Of a stretch of DNA of 64,000 bases, positions 34,676-44,137 are shown piece by piece. Under the pieces are notes generated by a model, which saw only the letters and a program-made list of their open reading frames with translations, made no database searches and was not told the origin of the DNA. The translations under genes were made by a program, and so were the position numbers. Numbering within the stretch: the stretch's first letter is position 1; each line of letters opens with the position of its first letter. The DNA is from Roseofilum capinflatum BLCC-M114. GTDB lineage: Bacteria > Cyanobacteriota > Cyanobacteriia > Cyanobacteriales > Desertifilaceae. The DNA lies in NCBI RefSeq assembly GCF_030068505.1, contig NZ_JAQOSO010000084.1, positions 108,841 through 172,840 on the forward strand, in the 5' to 3' direction.

Positions 34676-37231
34676 TTGAAACGAGCAAATTCCCAGAAAG
34701 ATAATCAATCGGTTCTGCTTCCAACCGCTGTATTGCAAGCGGAATTAGGTCATTTGAAGCAGGTTTCCCCAGATAGCAACCGCAGGGTGTGTACATCGGC
34801 GGCCATGATTGGCTTGGCTGCGATTTCTATGGGTTTCCCAAACCTATTATTCCCAGAAGGTCAGCAAGCGGCTAGAGCGGCAGAACCAGCAGCGCTTGAC
34901 CCCAATCAGACTACAGATCATCGAGCCTCCCAACCGAGTTTAACCGGTGGTGGAATCTCAACGACAGTAGCTTCTCCAGGGTTCAATGCTGTTCCTGCTT
35001 CTCTGGGAAATTCGCCTGTGATTTTCGGAGATACAGGGGTGACGACAGAGGAAACCTTAAATCCAGCCTCAGCCCTGGTCACATCACAGCCTCCCGCGCC
35101 GGTAAGCTTGTTGGAGGACACCCCGCAATTAAGCGATCGCACCCAAAACCAAGAGGCGATCGTATCCTCGCCCCTAGTTCTAACCCCAGGACAGGGCCAA
35201 GAATCCGCTCAAAACACGCCCGTAGCTCAACCAGAAGAGCAAAAGCAGGCAGCCTTAGATGAGGCGGTTAACTACTTAAAAGTATTAGAGTCAGTTAATC
35301 CAGAATCTTCCCGAATAACGATTCTCCCCTCTGGAAAAACCACCCCCAAGGTACAAGACTTGTCGGTAGAGGAATCCTCAGTTCCCTCCCCCTCTCCATC
35401 GGTATCGGTCATTCCCCAGGAAGCCACACAAGCCAAGTTGGAGAAAGTGGGAGCAGTCAAACCCTCTTGGGAAAATCGGCAGACTCAGCTCGCACCTGAA
35501 TCAGCCACAACCCTTGATCCAGATTGGACAGTTAAGGCAGAAACTGCGCCAAAAGTACAAGTAAACGCGGCTCCAGAGAAAGTGACTCTGGAACTCTATC
35601 AGGTGGAATCAGGAGATACGCTAGACACCATTGCACAAAACCATGGTGTGGAGTCATCTACCCTGATTCAAGCCAATCAACTGAGCGATCCCGACAAACT
35701 CGAAGTGAATCAGTCCTTAGCCCTGCCTCGCTTTGAAAGCTCATCCTCAGTTATCCCTTCAACAGAAGTGGAACCCTCCCTCACTTGGAAATCCTCTGGA
35801 GAACTGCAAACGTTACAGGAGTTTGATGGCACAGCCAAACCCTTGACTGAGTATCCATCAATCCCCTCAACTGAGACATTGCCGAGCCAACCTCTGGCTC
35901 CCCTAACATCTGTGGCTCCAGCCCTAGAAGAAGTTGAGGTTTCTCCGGAAACGGCAGAGAAAGAAACTGACGTTTCGGAATTTTCTGCCCAAACCAAAGA
36001 GCAGAGTAAGGACATCCCCTCAGTGGATGTGGGTTCAACTCAGATAGAGCCAGAGCTACCGAATTTACCGACGATTCCCTCGTTAGATTCGACTCCTATA
36101 GCTTCTACATTTAATCTGAACAATTCTGGTTTTCCTCAAGCCAGACTCCATCAGGTACAGAGAGGAGAAACCTTGGATTCGATCGCCCGTCGCTATGGCG
36201 TAACGCGATCTGAGTTAATCCGAGTGAACCAAATTACCAATCCCAATTTAATTCGAGTCAATCAAAACCTGAAGATTCCTAGCAGCAATGCCTTAGACTC
36301 GACAACTGCTACAGCTCTAATCCCAGGGAACAATAACACCCAGATTAGTTCGGCTGACCTAAATCCTCGTCAACCGGTGGCTTTAGTTGATTTGAGTCCC
36401 TCGTCATCTGCGAAGCAATTCACGACCTATTCTGATGGCAATAGCTCCTCCTATAGTACCTATGTGGAAGGGCTAACGACGGAGATTAATCAGCTTCGTC
36501 AACAGTATCAAAATCAACCCGCGAGTGTCACTCTCCCTCGGACTCAACCCTCAACTCCAGTGACTCCAGTGGCTTCTCCTGCACCTGTAGAACCGGTTAA
36601 TCCTGAATTTGCTCCTTCTAGCTCTAGCGCTAGTGGCAATTTGGAAGCTGAGTTACAGCGCTTACAGGAGCAATATCGCTCGTCCAGCCCTTCGGCTCCA
36701 ACCGATCCAACTTCTGGAGGCGTGCAAAATGTAGCGGTGGCTCCCCTGGGGCCAGATGCTTACGACCCCAGTAAGTTGCCCATTGGAGAAATGGTTTCTC
36801 CGGAAGTGCCGCCGTTGGCTCCCAGTGAACGCTATTTACCTGGCGATCGCATGAATGGCTATATCTGGCCAGCTCAAGGTGTTTTCACATCTGGATATGG
36901 TTGGCGGTGGGGGAGAATGCACCGAGGTATCGATATTGCTGGGCCCATTGGCACGCCAATTTTTGCGGCAGCTCCTGGTGTAGTCGATTATGCTGATTGG
37001 AATTCCGGTGGGTATGGCTATTTGGTAGATATTCGTCATCCGGATGGCAGTTTGACCCGCTACGCCCACAATAATCGCCTCTTAGTTCGCAAAGGGCAGA
37101 GAGTTCGCCAAGGTCAGCAAATTGCAGAAATGGGAAGTACCGGTTATAGCACTGGGCCTCACCTGCACTTTGAAATCCATCCGGCTGGACAGGGCGCAGT
37201 TAACCCGATGGCCTATTTGCCTAATCGTTAA
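34676..37231 (+). CDS. LysM and M23 family peptidoglycan DD-metallopeptidase-like protein
   Basis: A TTG start at 34676 is supported by AGGAGG seven bases upstream (851 residues). A hydrophobic segment (about 40-60) may be the signal anchor. Two LysM modules are visible (YQVESGDTLDTIAQNHGVES at about 304 and HQVQRGETLDSIARRYGVTR at about 490), separated by Ser/Pro/Thr-rich low-complexity linkers, and the C-terminus is M23 (GYGWRWGRMHRGIDIAGPIG, YGYLVDIRHPDGSLTRYAHN, GPHLHFEIHP), with the metal-binding H and D. Its role is cell-wall cleavage or NlpD/EnvC-type activation. Confidence 0.88.
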   Translation: MKRANSQKDNQSVLLPTAVLQAELGHLKQVSPDSNRRVCTSAAMIGLAAISMGFPNLLFPEGQQAARAAEPAALDPNQTTDHRASQPSLTGGGISTTVASPGFNAVPASLGNSPVIFGDTGVTTEETLNPASALVTSQPPAPVSLLEDTPQLSDRTQNQEAIVSSPLVLTPGQGQESAQNTPVAQPEEQKQAALDEAVNYLKVLESVNPESSRITILPSGKTTPKVQDLSVEESSVPSPSPSVSVIPQEATQAKLEKVGAVKPSWENRQTQLAPESATTLDPDWTVKAETAPKVQVNAAPEKVTLELYQVESGDTLDTIAQNHGVESSTLIQANQLSDPDKLEVNQSLALPRFESSSSVIPSTEVEPSLTWKSSGELQTLQEFDGTAKPLTEYPSIPSTETLPSQPLAPLTSVAPALEEVEVSPETAEKETDVSEFSAQTKEQSKDIPSVDVGSTQIEPELPNLPTIPSLDSTPIASTFNLNNSGFPQARLHQVQRGETLDSIARRYGVTRSELIRVNQITNPNLIRVNQNLKIPSSNALDSTTATALIPGNNNTQISSADLNPRQPVALVDLSPSSSAKQFTTYSDGNSSSYSTYVEGLTTEINQLRQQYQNQPASVTLPRTQPSTPVTPVASPAPVEPVNPEFAPSSSSASGNLEAELQRLQEQYRSSSPSAPTDPTSGGVQNVAVAPLGPDAYDPSKLPIGEMVSPEVPPLAPSERYLPGDRMNGYIWPAQGVFTSGYGWRWGRMHRGIDIAGPIGTPIFAAAPGVVDYADWNSGGYGYLVDIRHPDGSLTRYAHNNRLLVRKGQRVRQGQQIAEMGSTGYSTGPHLHFEIHPAGQGAVNPMAYLPNR

Positions 37232-37243
37232 ACTCAATCCAAC

Positions 37244-37280
37244 AGATAGGGAAGAATTTTCCCTATCTCCCTTGCTTTTT
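37244..37280 (+). terminator. Likely terminator of the M23 gene
   Basis: AGATAGGGAA and TTCCCTATCT form a 10-bp stem with a five-base loop, followed by CCCTTGC and a run of T's. The T-run is a few bases away, so termination is plausible but not clear-cut. Confidence 0.5.
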
Positions 37281-37301
37281 AGGGAGAGATTGTGTTAGGA
37301 T
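37272..37301 (+). promoter_or_regulatory. Candidate promoter of the tRNA(CAU) gene
   Basis: TTGCTT (37272-37277), an 18-base spacer and TAGGAT (37296-37301) precede the tRNA by 17 bases. The same TAGGAT box is used before tRNA-Glu. It overlaps the terminator T-run. Confidence 0.45.
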
Positions 37302-37318
37302 AGTGAAGTTGCGATTTT

Positions 37319-37392
37319 GGCTCGGTAGCTCAGTTGGTTAGAGCAGGGGACTCATAAGCCCAAGGTCGGCAGTTCAAATCTGCCCCGAGCCA
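37319..37392 (+). tRNA. trnM: tRNA with CAU anticodon (elongator Met, or Ile2)
   Basis: The 74-nt gene has acceptor arms GGCTCGG / CCGAGCC, D arm GCTC..GAGC, anticodon loop CTCATAA (anticodon CAT) and T stem GGCAG..CTGCC with loop TTCAAAT. The G1-C72 pair rules out initiator tRNA. The anticodon stem has end mismatches: G27 with A43 and A31 with G39. Elongator Met is my first choice; tRNA-Ile2 (C34 modified to lysidine) is the alternative. Confidence 0.82.
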
Positions 37393-37418
37393 TCAAACTA
37401 TTGAATAGTCTCCAAAAT

Positions 37419-37450
37419 CGTCTGTATCCCTTGGATATAGACGGTTTTTA
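37419..37450 (+). terminator. Terminator after the tRNA(CAU) gene
   Basis: CGTCTGTATCC and GGATATAGACG form a stem with one mismatched pair and a short loop, followed at once by GTTTTTA. It lies 26 bases past the tRNA end. Confidence 0.7.
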
Positions 37451-37551
37451 TGGGATGGAAAATTTAAATTAGGGAAAATTGGCAAAAAAAGGAGTCATAA
37501 CGACTATGAGTATGATATGATTCGTAACAATATGTAACGGAGAAAGCAGAC

Positions 37552-38154
37552 ATGACTCAATCAGAAGGATGTATCCGCGTTGGACAGGCTGCCCCTGACT
37601 TTACGGCAACCGCAGTGGTCGATCAAGAGTTTAAGACCATCAAACTATCTGACTATAAGGGTAAGTATGTGGTGATCTTCTTCTATCCCCTAGACTTCAC
37701 CTTTGTCTGTCCGACTGAGATTACTGCCTTTAGCGATCGCTATGAAGAATTCAAGAATCTAGGAACCGAAGTCCTAGGAATTTCTGTAGATAGTGAATTT
37801 TCTCACTTGGCTTGGATTCAAACTGACCGTAAATCTGGCGGTGTTGGCGATCTGAACTATCCTCTAGTTTCTGATATCAAAAAAGAAGTGAGTGCGGCTT
37901 ACAACGTCCTCGATCCCGATGCAGGAATTGCCCTCCGGGGTCTGTTCATCATCGATAAAGAAGGTGTGATTCAACATGCCACCATTAATAACTTAGCCTT
38001 TGGTCGCAATGTTGATGAAACCTTGCGCGTACTGCAAGCCATCCAGTATGTTCAATCTCACCCGGATGAAGTTTGTCCTGCGGGTTGGAAACCAGGTGAA
38101 AAAACCATGAACCCCGATCCCGTCAAATCCAAAGTTTACTTCGCTGCTGTATAA
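37552..38154 (+). CDS. 2-Cys peroxiredoxin (AhpC/TSA type)
   Basis: The protein has 200 residues. The peroxidatic Cys is in [20 protein letters not shown] and the resolving Cys in [14 protein letters not shown]. The [11 protein letters not shown] and YNV motif region and the C-terminal [11 protein letters not shown] extension fit the typical 2-Cys Prx family that removes hydrogen peroxide with thioredoxin. CGGAGAAAG precedes the ATG. It stands alone with its own terminator. Confidence 0.95.
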   Translation: MTQSEGCIRVGQAAPDFTATAVVDQEFKTIKLSDYKGKYVVIFFYPLDFTFVCPTEITAFSDRYEEFKNLGTEVLGISVDSEFSHLAWIQTDRKSGGVGDLNYPLVSDIKKEVSAAYNVLDPDAGIALRGLFIIDKEGVIQHATINNLAFGRNVDETLRVLQAIQYVQSHPDEVCPAGWKPGEKTMNPDPVKSKVYFAAV

Positions 38155-38182
38155 AATATAAAAAATACACTTCAGAAGTCAA

Positions 38183-38217
38183 TCAACCAGGTACACTAAG
38201 CGTACCTGGTTGTTTTA
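38183..38217 (+). terminator. Terminator of the peroxiredoxin gene
   Basis: AACCAGGTAC and GTACCTGGTT pair as a 10-bp perfect stem around ACTAAGC and are followed by GTTTTA. The spacing to the stop is about 30 bases. Confidence 0.8.
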
Positions 38218-38238
38218 TGGGGAATAGCAGTATCTAGT

Positions 38239-38805
38239 ATGGTCAGTCATCTCTGGGGTTCAGGAAGGGTCATCCTGGTAACGGGGCCAGCGCGATCGGG
38301 TAAAAGTGAATGGGCGGAAACTCTAGCCGAACAGAGTGAAAAACCGGTGATTTATGTGGCGACTGCCCAACGCGATCCCACGGATGAAGAATGGCAACAG
38401 CGCATTGCACGACATCAACAGCGAAGACCTGGACAATGGCAAACGAGGGAGGTTCCCAGGGCGTTAAGCCAGTGTCTGGAAGAGGGTGAGTGTGGGGAAT
38501 GTTTATTGGTTGATTCTTTAGGTACTTGGTTAGCCAACTGTCTGGATCTAGAGGATGAGGCTTGGTTATCGATGGAGCAAGAGTTTTTATCTCAGGTCAA
38601 ACAAACGCAAGCGGATCTGATTTTGGTGGCTGAGGAAACGGGATGGGGCATAGTTCCAGCATATCCATTGGGGCGAACTTTCCGCGATCGCCTAGGAAAC
38701 TTAATTCGTCATGTGGGAGCGATCGCAAATCCGGTGTACCTAGTCACAGGTGGCTATGCCCTCAATTTAACGGTGTTAGGGACTCCATTAACCCCCAATC
38801 TTTAG
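38239..38805 (+). CDS. cobU: Adenosylcobinamide kinase / adenosylcobinamide-phosphate guanylyltransferase
   Basis: The 188-residue protein starts with a P-loop VTGPARSGKSEWAE, followed by KPVIYVATAQRDPTDEEW, RIARHQQRRPGQWQTRE (guanylylation His within RHQQRRP), LLVDSLGTWL and EETGWGIVPAYPLGRTFRDR, the CobU/CobP set. It activates adenosylcobinamide for the last steps of the cobalamin pathway. The normal Walker text GGARSGKS appears as GPARSGKS. It lacks a visible cobalamin riboswitch and other cob genes nearby. Confidence 0.92.
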   Translation: MVSHLWGSGRVILVTGPARSGKSEWAETLAEQSEKPVIYVATAQRDPTDEEWQQRIARHQQRRPGQWQTREVPRALSQCLEEGECGECLLVDSLGTWLANCLDLEDEAWLSMEQEFLSQVKQTQADLILVAEETGWGIVPAYPLGRTFRDRLGNLIRHVGAIANPVYLVTGGYALNLTVLGTPLTPNL

Positions 38806-39007
38806 ACTTTTGTAACCTTTGATAGATCAATTTCCATCTTTTGATGGGCATCGGGTACGGGGAAGAGAGGTTAAGATGGGAATATGTGATCCGCTCGTGT
38901 AACCTCACTAGCATCACCGACTATCAGTGACCTTCCCATTAAAACGATGAATGAACTCATTATTCCAGTTGTGACCATTCATAAGCTGTATTCAGGTTAG
39001 ATTATTT

Positions 39008-39547
39008 ATGGCATCCGCAAACGAAGTTAAAAAATATTTAGCTCATTGGCTTCAATTAGGGCGAAAAATTTACATTCATAATGGGGATCGGAGTTTATCA
39101 CCTTCTCCAGTGATTGAAGGATATCGCTACAGTAAGGCTTTTGAAGAGTGTTGGCAAACCCTAGTTTCTGATGAATCCGGGGACTGTTATTTAGAAGATA
39201 CCGATCAAACGATTGCCGAATTGTTGACCCCAAAATGGGATATTATTCTCTGCTGTCGTTGCGTCATGCCCATTCCCATGACCGTTGGTAGCATGGAGAC
39301 TAAAACTTGTCCTTGTATTAATCTCTCAAGTTGGCCGAATTTGGATTTACCTTTACCGCGATCGCCTGTAGATAATCAGGCTATGTTGAGTCGCATTGGT
39401 CAAAGGCTGACCCAAGCGAGTGAAAAACCGATTCCTGCCGAGCAAGCCGTTTTAGAGCCAGGTGAAACCCCTGCCCCAGTCAGCGATCCGAACAGTGAAT
39501 TATTGAATCAGTTACCTAAATGTAAATGTTCTAATCAAGTGGCTTAA
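39008..39547 (+). CDS. Conserved cyanobacterial protein of unknown function, Cys-rich
   Basis: I do not recognise a named family. The 179-residue protein begins MASANEVKKYLAHWLQLGRK, has a central Cys cluster (CCRC near residues 81-85, CPC near 98-102) and a CKC near the C-terminus, with an Ala/Pro/Glu linker between. The Cys-x2-Cys style suggests metal or redox chemistry, but that is a guess. It is followed after 28 bases by a membrane protein gene, possibly an operon. Reading and length agree with a real gene: no shadow ORF of comparable size. Confidence 0.6.
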   Translation: MASANEVKKYLAHWLQLGRKIYIHNGDRSLSPSPVIEGYRYSKAFEECWQTLVSDESGDCYLEDTDQTIAELLTPKWDIILCCRCVMPIPMTVGSMETKTCPCINLSSWPNLDLPLPRSPVDNQAMLSRIGQRLTQASEKPIPAEQAVLEPGETPAPVSDPNSELLNQLPKCKCSNQVA

Positions 39548-39548
39548 G

Positions 39549-39576
39549 TGAGTAATGAGTAATGAGTGATGAGTCA
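39549..39576. repeat. TGAGTAA-type tandem heptamers
   Basis: Four degenerate heptamers (TGAGTAA, TGAGTAA, TGAGTGA, TGAGTCA) lie between the two unknown genes and end at the ATG of the second gene. Confidence 0.7.
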
Positions 39577-40322
39577 TGGGCAAAGTTCTGATTTGGATGA
39601 TCTGGTTGGTTTATGTGATTTATCTCTTGTTTTCTGACCTGCCCCCCGGCCCTTCGTTATTGCATATTAACTCAGAATTATTGCAAGAAGTCTGGGATTT
39701 AAGCTTAAATTTTTGGTTGATTACGCCCCTAGTTTTACCGGAATCTGCACCGGTTTTACATCCTGCCTTAGAAGGGTTGTTTAATATTGTGGTGGCTTGG
39801 GCCTTATTATTATGGGGGTTTCTGGTGGATGGTCGGGGGCAACGGTGGCCGATGTTTCCCTTTTTAGTGGGGATTGCTTTTCTGACGAATGTGTTTTATC
39901 TGCCTTGGTTAGGGATTAGACGCACGAATCCGGAATTGGGCGATCGCCCCCTATCGCGATTAGAACAAGTTACAGAAAGTCGCGGTTGGAGTATATTCTT
40001 AAGTGGAATTGTGTTTCTTTCCGTCAGTTGGGCCCTGTTTGCGAGGCCAGAATTTGGGGATATGGGGGAACGGTGGCAAGCCTTGATCGAGATTATATCC
40101 AGCGATCGCCTGGCGTATTCCTTTGCGATCGATTTACTCTTCTTTTCCCTGTTTCAATCTTGGCTTGTGGGCGATGACATGAAACGCCGCCAATGGCATA
40201 ATCCCACTATCCTATGGGTCACTCGCCTGATGCCCTTTTTTGGCTTAGTGGTCTATTTCCTCCTGCGTCCTCCTCTGGCGATCGAGGAGAAAACGGCTTC
40301 ACTGGAGGAAGAACGAGTTTAA
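39576..40322 (+). CDS. Multispanning membrane protein of unknown function
   Basis: The 248-residue protein shows about six hydrophobic segments (VLIWMIWLVYVIYLLFSDLP, FNIVVAWALLLWGFLV, FPFLVGIAFLTNVFYLPWL, IFLSGIVFLSVSWALF, FAIDLLFFSLFQSWLVGD, LMPFFGLVVYFLLRPPL). No named family is recognised, though related proteins occur in cyanobacteria and plants. It follows the Cys-rich gene; the start codon sits at the end of a heptamer repeat, so another in-frame start is possible. Confidence 0.6.
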   Translation: MGKVLIWMIWLVYVIYLLFSDLPPGPSLLHINSELLQEVWDLSLNFWLITPLVLPESAPVLHPALEGLFNIVVAWALLLWGFLVDGRGQRWPMFPFLVGIAFLTNVFYLPWLGIRRTNPELGDRPLSRLEQVTESRGWSIFLSGIVFLSVSWALFARPEFGDMGERWQALIEIISSDRLAYSFAIDLLFFSLFQSWLVGDDMKRRQWHNPTILWVTRLMPFFGLVVYFLLRPPLAIEEKTASLEEERV

Positions 40323-40339
40323 GCTTACTGAGACACGGT

Positions 40340-40369
40340 TGTAGGGGCGAGTAGCCCCTCGCCCCTACA
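40340..40369. repeat. Second GTAGGGGCG hairpin
   Basis: TGTAGGGGCGAG and CTCGCCCCTACA form 12-bp arms around TAGCCC, the same outer arms as the palindrome at 3049-3076. It sits between two converging genes. No T-tract is present. Confidence 0.75.
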
Positions 40370-40414
40370 TATACCGATATTGTAGATAGATAGTGGTGTC
40401 TACTGTTCTATCTT

Positions 40415-43400
40415 CTAGCTCGACAACGTGCGCCGTTTGGTCACCATGCGATAGGTGTGGATCAGATCGCCAACTTGCCAAGTGGTAAACTTATCCACTC
40501 CGATACCGCATTCAAAGCCAGCATTCACTTCTTTTACGTCATCCCGTTCCCGACGCAGGGAATCGAGGAATCCTTCGTAAATCACGTTTTGGCCACGAGT
40601 TACCCGCAAATTACAGTTACGGATGGCTTTACCGGAGAGGACATAACATCCAGCCACCGAGCCTTTGCCGATCGCAAATACGGCTCGGACTTCGACCTGG
40701 CCGAGTTCTTCTTCCACCAGTTCTGGATCGAGCAGACCTTCCATTGCCCCTTCAATATCATCTAAGAGGTTATAGATAATGTCATATTCCCGTACATCCA
40801 CCCCAGTTTGATCGGCGGCTGCACGAGCGCCACTGGCAAAGGTGGTATTAAAGGCAATAATGACGGCATTGGAGGCAGCCGCTAGATCCACGTCGGTTTC
40901 GGTGACTTCACCGGCTGCGGCGAGCAGAATACGCAGTTGGACTTCATTTTGAGGCAGTTGTTGCAAGGAGCCGAGAATGGCTTCTACCGATCCTTGAACA
41001 TCGGCTTTCAAAACGAGGTTGAGTTCCTTGAGTTCTCCTTCTTGGACTTGGGCACTGAGGGAGCTGAGGGTAACACGACGGGAAGCAAGGGCTTGTTGGA
41101 GACGGGTTTCCCGTTGGGCATCCGCACGAGAGCTGGCGATCGCCCGCGCTTCTTTTTCATCAGCCATACATTCAAACTCATCCCCGGCTGAGGGCAGTTC
41201 ACTCAGGCCTAACACCTCAACGGCAAAGGAGGGGAGGGCTTCTTCGACTCGTTCGCCTCGGTCATCGACCATGGCGCGGACTTTACCCATAGTCGCTCCA
41301 GCAACTACGGCATCCCCCACACGCAGGGTTCCATTTTGCACCAACAAGGTAGCTACAGGGCCTCTGGATTTATCCAAATGGGCTTCAATAATCGTGCCTC
41401 GTGCCAGGCGATCGGGGTTGGCAGACAGTTCTTCTACTTCGGAGACCAGAAGCAGCATTTCCAACAAGCCATCTAAGTTTTCACCCTGAATGGCGCTCAC
41501 CGGAACCATAATGGTATCGCCGCCCCACTCTTCGGGAACCAAGCCATGTTCCATCAACTCCTGTTTAACGCGATCGGGAGAAGCCCCTTCCTTATCAATC
41601 TTGTTAATGGCAACCACGATGGGCACTTCTGCCGCTTTAGCATGGCTAATGGCTTCAATGGTTTGAGGACGAACCCCATCATCGGCAGCTACCACTAAAA
41701 TCGCAATATCAGTAACCTTGGTTCCTCTGGCCCGCATGGCCGTAAAGGCTTCATGACCCGGCGTATCTAAGAAGACGATTTGCTGGGTTTTATCGTCATG
41801 ATCCACATCCACATGATATGCCCCGATATGTTGGGTAATGCCACCGGCTTCTGAATCGACAATCTTGGTTTTGCGAATCGCATCCAAGAGCGTGGTTTTC
41901 CCATGATCCACATGGCCCATAATCGTGACCACTGGGGGGCGACGATGGAGATGTTCCAAGTCTCCTTCTTCGAGCATCTGGGTTTTCTTCGCTTCCGATT
42001 CGGCCGCTGGTGTTTCCACTTCGACACCTAAATCTTCGCTCACCCAGATCGCTGTTTCCAGATCTAAGGTTTGGGTGACGGTGGCTGCAATGCCTTTATT
42101 GAATAAGCGTTTAACCACTTCGGTTTCGGGAACTACCAATAGAGTTGCCAATTCCCGCACCATTAATTCACCTTTGAGGGTGATGATTTCAGGTTTCTCG
42201 GCTTTCTCTGGCCCTTTATTGCCCATCCGTCGGTTTCTATTATTATCCCTCTGCTGACTCGGCGATCGCTTCTTAGTGACTGGGGTTCCTGTCGGTTTAG
42301 GAGAAGAAGTCGAAGGGCCTTTCGGTTTAGCCGGACGCACCAGGGATAGGCTCACTTCTGTGGAGCTATCACCGTCTTCATTCTCGTCATCGAGATCGTC
42401 GTCTAAATCATCCTCAATAATATGAGGACGGCGTTTTTTGGTCACCCCTTTACCGGATTTAGCATTGGACTTTTGCCGATCGTCATCATCTTCTTCCTCT
42501 GACCGTTTCTTCACTTTTTTGGTGGGTCGAGGCATCGGCCGTCTTAATTCTAATTCCAGTTCTTCCTCTGGTTCTGAGTTTTCCAAAGGATCGATCAGGA
42601 GATCTTCGTCATCTGAGTTGTCAGTTTTACCCTTGGTCGATTCTCCCGGTCGCACTGGACGGGGGCGCAAAGGATCGGAGAGCTTCTCTTTCTGAGTATC
42701 GGGTTTCGAGGACTTTTTCGATTTTGTGCCCACAGCAGCCCCATCACCCGATCCTGAAGAGCGTTGTTCTTTTTTACCCCCGCCAGATTTTTCCGCTTTT
42801 CCACTGTCTTTGTCTTTGAGGATAATCGGTTTGTTTCCTTGAGGTTTCTTCGGGTCGCTACTTTCAGATTTAGACCCGTTTCCAGATCGCTTCAATCGCG
42901 GGGGTTTAGGTGATTTATTCGGTTTGGCCGGCTTGGCTGCTGGCGCAGGGGATGGACTAACGGTTTCCTCAGACGTTTCTCTGGCAGTGTTGTCATCCGT
43001 TTTTGCGGTTTTCGTGGGTGGAGTTGGGCGCACCGGAGGGCCAATCAGTTCGGTTTTTTGATCTGCATCAGACATGGATGGAGTTGGAGTTGTATCCCTA
43101 GATGGTGACTCGGAGGAGGGTTGGGCACTCTCTTGGGCTGCGGTTTTTTCCGCTAGACCCGGAGAAACCGCAGGTTCTTGGGGTTGGGGATCGGGGTCAA
43201 CGGGAGGAGTGGGTGGAGATGATTTCAGGGCCGGTGAAGGTGAAGGTCGCAACGGAGGAGATTGCAGGGAAAGGGAATCGTCTGATGGGTCACGGGGGGC
43301 ATCGGTTGCTGATGGAGTCCCTTTGTCTGCCTCAGAGGAATGTCTACGAACTTCTAGGATTTGTTGTTTTTTCTTCTTAATGGGTTTTTCGCTCCCCTGG

Positions 43401-43615
43401 GATTTGGAGCGATGATGAGTTGGTTTTCCCGTTGAGGTTTCGCTGGGGGGATGTTTTTCAGCCCAAGCACGAATCCGCTCTGCTTCAGATTCGGATATGG
43501 TACTGCTATGGCTTTTGTACGTGATATTCAATTGGTCGCAAAGATTTAAAACGTAATGATTGTCCAAATTCAATTCCTTGGATAGCTCGTATATTCTGAC
43601 TTTGCCGTTGTTCAT
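40415..43615 (-). CDS. infB: Translation initiation factor IF-2
   Basis: ATG 43615 is chosen over GTG 43621 because AGAGG lies upstream of it; the protein has 1066 residues. The N-terminal half (about 60-520) is low-complexity, rich in Pro, Ser, Lys, Glu, followed by the G domain with [19 protein letters not shown] and NKIDKEGAS, then domains II-IV with the C-terminal fMet-tRNA-binding part. It delivers initiator tRNA to the 30S subunit. The long N-terminus is usual for cyanobacteria. Last gene of rimP-nusA-ylxR-infB. Confidence 0.97.
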   Translation of the reverse strand: MNNGKVRIYELSKELNLDNHYVLNLCDQLNITYKSHSSTISESEAERIRAWAEKHPPSETSTGKPTHHRSKSQGSEKPIKKKKQQILEVRRHSSEADKGTPSATDAPRDPSDDSLSLQSPPLRPSPSPALKSSPPTPPVDPDPQPQEPAVSPGLAEKTAAQESAQPSSESPSRDTTPTPSMSDADQKTELIGPPVRPTPPTKTAKTDDNTARETSEETVSPSPAPAAKPAKPNKSPKPPRLKRSGNGSKSESSDPKKPQGNKPIILKDKDSGKAEKSGGGKKEQRSSGSGDGAAVGTKSKKSSKPDTQKEKLSDPLRPRPVRPGESTKGKTDNSDDEDLLIDPLENSEPEEELELELRRPMPRPTKKVKKRSEEEDDDDRQKSNAKSGKGVTKKRRPHIIEDDLDDDLDDENEDGDSSTEVSLSLVRPAKPKGPSTSSPKPTGTPVTKKRSPSQQRDNNRNRRMGNKGPEKAEKPEIITLKGELMVRELATLLVVPETEVVKRLFNKGIAATVTQTLDLETAIWVSEDLGVEVETPAAESEAKKTQMLEEGDLEHLHRRPPVVTIMGHVDHGKTTLLDAIRKTKIVDSEAGGITQHIGAYHVDVDHDDKTQQIVFLDTPGHEAFTAMRARGTKVTDIAILVVAADDGVRPQTIEAISHAKAAEVPIVVAINKIDKEGASPDRVKQELMEHGLVPEEWGGDTIMVPVSAIQGENLDGLLEMLLLVSEVEELSANPDRLARGTIIEAHLDKSRGPVATLLVQNGTLRVGDAVVAGATMGKVRAMVDDRGERVEEALPSFAVEVLGLSELPSAGDEFECMADEKEARAIASSRADAQRETRLQQALASRRVTLSSLSAQVQEGELKELNLVLKADVQGSVEAILGSLQQLPQNEVQLRILLAAAGEVTETDVDLAAASNAVIIAFNTTFASGARAAADQTGVDVREYDIIYNLLDDIEGAMEGLLDPELVEEELGQVEVRAVFAIGKGSVAGCYVLSGKAIRNCNLRVTRGQNVIYEGFLDSLRRERDDVKEVNAGFECGIGVDKFTTWQVGDLIHTYRMVTKRRTLSS

Positions 43616-43809
43616 CCACACTTGCCTCTTTTGTGATATCGACTGGTTTTACATAGTGGCCTGCCTTTCGACGACAACTACAGGGGTGGAAGCGATCGCC
43701 ACTTAGGGGATTTACGCTTCTTTCTTTAATCTTGCACAAATCGTTAAACAACTGGAGAGATTGTTATGATTTTTAGAAATTTCCTATCCAGAAGATTAGC
43801 GATCGCCCT

Positions 43810-44103
43810 TTATGACTCTGATTTTGCCCTGGGCTGTGTAAGTGAGGGGTCATCAACTTCCTTTAAACGAGACCAGAGCTTCTCATAAATCGATGGGGCA
43901 ACAGATGCTTTGAGCGATCGTCCCAATCGATTCTTTTTTTGAGCCGCTTTTAAGCAGTCTGCTTGGGGACATAAATAAGCCGAGCGCCCCATGCCTTCAT
44001 CCAATTGGATCTCATCATCCGGATAAACTCGGACAATTCGCCAAAAGGCTTGTTTGCGATCTACTTTTCGGCAACTGACACAACGGCGTTGATTCGGCTC
44101 CAT
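43810..44103 (-). CDS. ylxR: YlxR/RnpM family RNA-binding protein
   Basis: The 97-residue protein has NQRRCVSCRKVD, VRVYPDDEIQLDEGMGRSAYLC and AAQKKNRLGRSLKA, the YlxR (DUF448) pattern with two Cys pairs. Related proteins bind RNA and, in Bacillus, modulate RNase P. It is encoded between nusA and infB, its usual place in bacterial operons. Confidence 0.93.
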   Translation of the reverse strand: MEPNQRRCVSCRKVDRKQAFWRIVRVYPDDEIQLDEGMGRSAYLCPQADCLKAAQKKNRLGRSLKASVAPSIYEKLWSRLKEVDDPSLTQPRAKSES

Positions 44104-44137
44104 TTTCTTGCCCTCACTTCACCTTAACCCCTAGGGA

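Noticed and set aside
38947..39000. 17-codon frame MNELIIPVVTIHKLYSG before the Cys-rich gene
   Set aside because: Too short and without a ribosome binding site to support as a leader peptide.
43074..43415. Long opposite-strand frames in infB and in nusA
   Set aside because: These are antisense shadows of the low-complexity, repeat-rich N-terminal parts of IF-2 and NusA; no independent coding features.
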